DNA from: Desulfovibrio sp.
GTDB taxonomy: Bacteria > Desulfobacterota > Desulfovibrionia > Desulfovibrionales > Desulfovibrionaceae
DNA: 34,787 nt
Assembly: GCA_017454855.1 (NCBI GenBank)
Contig: JAFTCE010000090.1
Location: 1-34,787, forward strand
Direction: 5' to 3'
Below are positions 32,425 through 34,787 of the stretch, one piece after another. The first letter of the stretch is position 1. Each line of letters opens with the position of its first letter. The notes under the pieces are model-generated. The model had not been told where the DNA came from and ran no database searches. It saw only the letters and a program-made list of their open reading frames with translations. A program made the position numbers and the translations under genes.

Positions 32425-33597
32425 ATGCAAACCAAGGGCAAATATTATTTTACCTCTGAGTCCGTCACCGAAGGTCATCCCGACAAGGTCGCCGACCAAA
32501 TATCCGATGCCATTCTCGACACGCTGCTTGAACAGGATGCGGATGCCCATGTGGCCTGCGAAACGCTCGTGACCACCGGCATGGCCGTCATTGCCGGCGA
32601 GATCACCACAACCGGCTATGCGGATCTGCCGCATGTGGTGCGCGAAACCATCAAGGGCATCGGCTATAATAGTTCCGAAATGGGCTTTGACTGGCAGACC
32701 TGCGCTGTCATCAATGCCATTGGCCATCAGTCACCGGACATTGCCCAGGGCGTCGTCCGGGCCAAGCCTGAAGACCAGGGCGCCGGCGACCAGGGCATGA
32801 TGTTCGGCTATGCCTGCAACGAAACAGCAACTTTCATGCCAGCGCCCATTTACTGGGCACACCAGCTTTCCCAGCAACTGACCAAGGTGCGCAAGGACGG
32901 CACGGTGGACTTTTTCCGTCCCGATGGCAAGACGCAGGTCTCCTTTGAATATCATGACGGCAAGCCCGTGCGCATCAACAATGTGGTCGTTTCTACCCAG
33001 CATGCCGTCACGGCCAGTCAGGCCGACGTGGCCGAGGCCGTAAAGCGCTACGTCATACGCCCCATCTTGGAACCCTCAGGGTACTTCGACGAAAAATCTT
33101 GCGAAATTTTTATTAATACCACAGGACGTTTTGTGGTCGGCGGTCCTATGGGTGACTGCGGACTCACGGGACGCAAGATCATCCAGGACACCTATGGCGG
33201 TAGCGGACATCACGGCGGCGGGGCTTTTTCCGGCAAGGATCCTTCCAAGGTGGATCGATCAGGCGCCTACATGGGCCGGTATATCGCCAAGAACGTTGTG
33301 GCTGCAGGCTTGGCACCCGTTTGTGAAGTGCAGATTGCCTACTGCATCGGAGTAGCCGAACCCGTGAGCGTATTGGTGTCCTCGCAGGGCACCAGCCCAA
33401 TATCCGACGAAACATTGACGAAGGCCGTGCGCGACGTCTTTGACCTGCGCCCATGGTTCATCATCAAGCGTCTGGATCTCAAGCGCCCCATATATCAGAA
33501 GTCTTCCTGCTATGGGCACTTTGGCCGTGAGCTGCCGGAATTCACTTGGGAAAAAACTGACGCCATAGCTGATTTGCGCACAGCTGCCAAGGTGTAG
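32425..33597 (+). CDS. metK: S-adenosylmethionine synthetase
   Basis: MetK (390 residues, family-typical) makes S-adenosylmethionine from methionine and ATP. Motifs are [20 protein letters not shown] (residues 11-30, with the catalytic His18), [12 protein letters not shown] and [32 protein letters not shown] precedes the ATG. An intrinsic terminator follows. I looked for a SAM-type riboswitch upstream and do not see one. Confidence 0.98.
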   Translation: MQTKGKYYFTSESVTEGHPDKVADQISDAILDTLLEQDADAHVACETLVTTGMAVIAGEITTTGYADLPHVVRETIKGIGYNSSEMGFDWQTCAVINAIGHQSPDIAQGVVRAKPEDQGAGDQGMMFGYACNETATFMPAPIYWAHQLSQQLTKVRKDGTVDFFRPDGKTQVSFEYHDGKPVRINNVVVSTQHAVTASQADVAEAVKRYVIRPILEPSGYFDEKSCEIFINTTGRFVVGGPMGDCGLTGRKIIQDTYGGSGHHGGGAFSGKDPSKVDRSGAYMGRYIAKNVVAAGLAPVCEVQIAYCIGVAEPVSVLVSSQGTSPISDETLTKAVRDVFDLRPWFIIKRLDLKRPIYQKSSCYGHFGRELPEFTWEKTDAIADLRTAAKV

Positions 33598-33624
33598 CGC
33601 GCAGTACACATCTGGTTTCGCACG

Positions 33625-33663
33625 AGCCACTGTGGTCAGGACATCCGCCACAGTGGCTTTTTT
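33625..33663 (+). terminator. Rho-independent terminator of metK
   Basis: AGCCACTGTGG (33625-33635) and CCACAGTGGCT (33648-33658) form an 11-bp stem, followed by a T-run up to 33663. Confidence 0.95.
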
Positions 33664-33675
33664 ATCCTATGCGCC

Positions 33676-33700
33676 TAGATGCGGTTGTTTGGACGCTTAC
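33676..33700. repeat. Outward-facing 25-bp inverted repeat, left copy
   Basis: This sequence is the inverted copy (23 of 25 bases) of 34751-34775. Read from 33700 leftward it begins GTAAGCGTCCAAACAAC. A GTAA start is typical of IS66-family termini, in which case this would be the right end of an element lying to the left. Only about 40 bases separate it from the metK terminator, so no element remains there. Confidence 0.55.
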
Positions 33701-33712
33701 ATAGCTTGCAAC

Positions 33713-33740
33713 ACTCCTCTATGACATATGATTGAGGAGT
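33713..33740 (+). promoter_or_regulatory. Operator-like inverted repeat over the vapBC ribosome site
   Basis: ACTCCTC (33713-33719) and GAGGAGT (33734-33740) are inverted repeats flanking GACATATGAT, and the right arm is the ribosome site of vapB. It could be the self-binding operator of the VapBC complex or a hairpin that hides the ribosome site. A TATGAT box lies between the arms. Confidence 0.4.
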
Positions 33741-33745
33741 AGAGT

Positions 33746-33985
33746 ATGGAGACACGCATGGATACTGCCAGCATCTTTACAGACGGACGGAGCCAGGCCG
33801 TGAGGCTGCCCAAGGGCTATCAGTTCTCCGGTGACAAAGTATATATCAAGCGCGTAGGACGAAGTGTTGTATTGCTCCCCCATAACGAACCTTGGGCCAC
33901 CCTTTTGGAAGCTCTGGGGCAATGCAGTTCTGATTTTATGAACGATAGAGAACAGCTTCCCATGCAGGAGCGTGAGACACTATGA
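33746..33985 (+). CDS. vapB: VapB-type antitoxin
   Basis: The 79-residue antitoxin begins at 33746, with GAGGAG 6 bases upstream. A second ATG 4 codons in is possible but has no ribosome site. MDTASIFTDGRSQAVRLPKG and VYIKRVGRSVVLLP form the AbrB-like DNA-binding swapped hairpin; the C-terminal part (LEALGQCSSDFMNDREQLPM) neutralises the toxin. It overlaps vapC by 4 bases, which couples translation. The antitoxin normally represses its own operon. The pair is flanked by inverted repeats and sits next to a flagellin remnant. Confidence 0.9.
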   Translation: METRMDTASIFTDGRSQAVRLPKGYQFSGDKVYIKRVGRSVVLLPHNEPWATLLEALGQCSSDFMNDREQLPMQERETL

Positions 33986-34404
33986 TTTCCGTCATGCTCG
34001 ACACAAACATCTGCGTGTATCTTTTGAAAAACAACCCACCTGGCGTACGTACGCGCTTCGAGGCATACAATATCGGGGAAATCGGCATTTCCAGCGTAAC
34101 TGTTGCTGAACTCCAGTACGGCGTCATGAAAAGCGCTGCACCAGAAAAGAATGCCCGTGTGCTGGAAGCATTCCTGTTACCTCTAGAAATCATTCCTTTT
34201 GACTTGGCAGCAGCGCAGGCGTATGGCGTCATCCGCGCCCACCTGGAACGACGCGGGCACCCCATTGGAAGCATGGACATGCTCATTGCTGCGGTAGCCA
34301 TTTCCCGGCAATGTACGCTTGTAACGCATAATCTTCGTGAGTTCACGCGAGTCGAAGGACTTCTCTGTGAAACTTGGGTACCCCAATCGCCATCAGATGT
34401 CTAA
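33982..34404 (+). CDS. vapC: VapC-type PIN-domain toxin
   Basis: The 140-residue toxin has the PIN acidic set: D7 (MLDTNI), E43 (VTVAELQYG), D99 (GSMDMLIAA) and N117 at the fourth position (THNLREF). VapC proteins cut tRNA or rRNA in a Mg-dependent way and are controlled by VapB. All expected motifs are intact, so the gene looks active. It starts at the ATG at 33982, overlapping vapB. Confidence 0.93.
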   Translation: MISVMLDTNICVYLLKNNPPGVRTRFEAYNIGEIGISSVTVAELQYGVMKSAAPEKNARVLEAFLLPLEIIPFDLAAAQAYGVIRAHLERRGHPIGSMDMLIAAVAISRQCTLVTHNLREFTRVEGLLCETWVPQSPSDV

Positions 34405-34414
34405 GCGCAACTAG

Positions 34415-34633
34415 CCATCTCGGCGCCTTGCAGAACCGTCAGGATGTTACCATTACCAATATGAACACGCAGGCTGAAAACTTGCAGGCGGTCGAAGTGC
34501 GTATTTCTGACGTTGACGAGGCCACGGAAATGCGGAATCTCTCCGTCAGCAGATTTTGAGTCAGACCGCTGTTGCCATGCCAGCCCAAGCCAACTTCTTG
34601 CCGTAGATGGCGATCTAGCTCATCGGAGGTTAA
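34415..34633 (+). pseudogene. Broken flagellin 3' end (second copy)
   Basis: The sequence matches the C-terminal part of the intact flagellin on the minus strand at 2460-2680. One frame gives LGALQNRQDVTITNMNTQAE and NLQAVEVRISDVDEATEM; a shifted frame gives LRQQILSQTAVAMPAQANFL. A frameshift lies near 34535. The match continues through the TAA position (34631-34633) and about 40 bases beyond, so the 3' untranslated region was duplicated too. The N-terminal two thirds are absent. It is in opposite orientation to the intact gene. Confidence 0.9.
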
Positions 34634-34750
34634 GGTGTATAACAGCGATAAAAATGTTTTCTGTTCTGTTGACACGGATATTCTGTACGTTATCGTTCCT
34701 TTGACGTGCAACATTTTGTGTGGCACACTACCGTTAAAAGAGGAAGATAA

Positions 34751-34775
34751 GTAAGCGTCCAAACAACTACATCTA
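34751..34775. repeat. Outward-facing 25-bp inverted repeat, right copy
   Basis: It begins GTAAGCGTCCAAACAACTAC and mirrors 33676-33700 with two mismatches. It may be the left end of an IS66-type element that continues past the window. Between the flagellin remnant and this repeat (34675-34750) I see no gene. Confidence 0.55.
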
Positions 34776-34787
34776 CCCAAGCGGGTG

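Noticed and set aside
34669-34696. TTGACA...TATCGT promoter-like pair reading out of the window
   Set aside because: The spacing is 16 and the sequence is a degenerate copy of the flagellin 3' region, so chance is likely.
1-34787. CRISPR array, tRNA or rRNA genes
   Set aside because: I saw no regularly spaced direct repeats, no cloverleaf-like sequence and no rRNA segments by eye; a tRNAscan or CRISPR-finder run would settle it.

Overview
The window looks like a chromosomal segment of a flagellated sulfate-reducing deltaproteobacterium of the Desulfovibrionaceae. This is an inference from gene order and protein style: flgN-flgK-flgL-csrA-fliW, rpoZ-dnaJ, psd-pssA-leuA-leuC-leuD-leuB, panC-metK, and flagellar promoters of the sigma-54 type. 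Base composition is moderate in GC. The exceptions are an AT-rich island near 27.5-28.2 kb and the two ends of the window, which are built from decayed mobile DNA.

Positions 1-2040 are a graveyard of mobile elements. They hold the end of an IS3-family element, a DUF927 fragment interrupted by it, an IS21-type terminus, a frameshifted IS256-family transposase remnant with its terminal repeat, and two abutting fragments of phage-type (polyvalent/MuF-like) protein. Positions 2093-3410 hold the major flagellin, a small companion gene and a sigma-54 promoter. Positions 3776-9192 are housekeeping: gpsA, ybaB-recR with a half-size DMT transporter, a GT2 glycosyltransferase, tgt and a small unknown gene. 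A YajG-like lipoprotein, a secreted tetratricopeptide-like protein and the small unknown gene form a run on the minus strand (10965-8848).

Positions 11228-16301 are a flagellar operon. It contains a sigma-54 promoter, flgN, flgK and flgL (hook-filament junction and its chaperone), then csrA and fliW. In known systems CsrA represses flagellin translation and FliW antagonises CsrA, so this operon probably feeds back on the flagellin gene at 2460-3353. A truncated GT92 glycosyltransferase remnant follows. rpoZ-dnaJ and rlpA come next. After these is a 0.6 kb non-genic stretch with hairpins, tandem repeats and an IS605-type end.

Positions 20491-26848 contain leucine biosynthesis (leuA, leuC, leuD, leuB) and phosphatidylethanolamine synthesis (psd, pssA), all on the minus strand. 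A dispersed leader-like repeat precedes both leuA and leuB, and a third copy lies near 28.35 kb. Two unrecognised genes (coiled-coil and AT-rich) follow. Then come a D-2-hydroxyacid dehydrogenase, a dNTPase of the dgt family, a papain-like cysteine peptidase candidate, panC and metK.

The last kilobase carries a VapBC toxin-antitoxin pair and a broken second flagellin 3' end, in opposite orientation to the intact flagellin. Both lie between two outward-facing 25-bp inverted repeats that resemble IS66-type ends.

Nothing here is clearly a new defence or biosynthetic system. The observations most worth following are the flagellin duplicate beside vapBC, the matching Asp-box motifs in FlgK and FlgL, the repeated leu leaders, and the AT-rich orphan gene.
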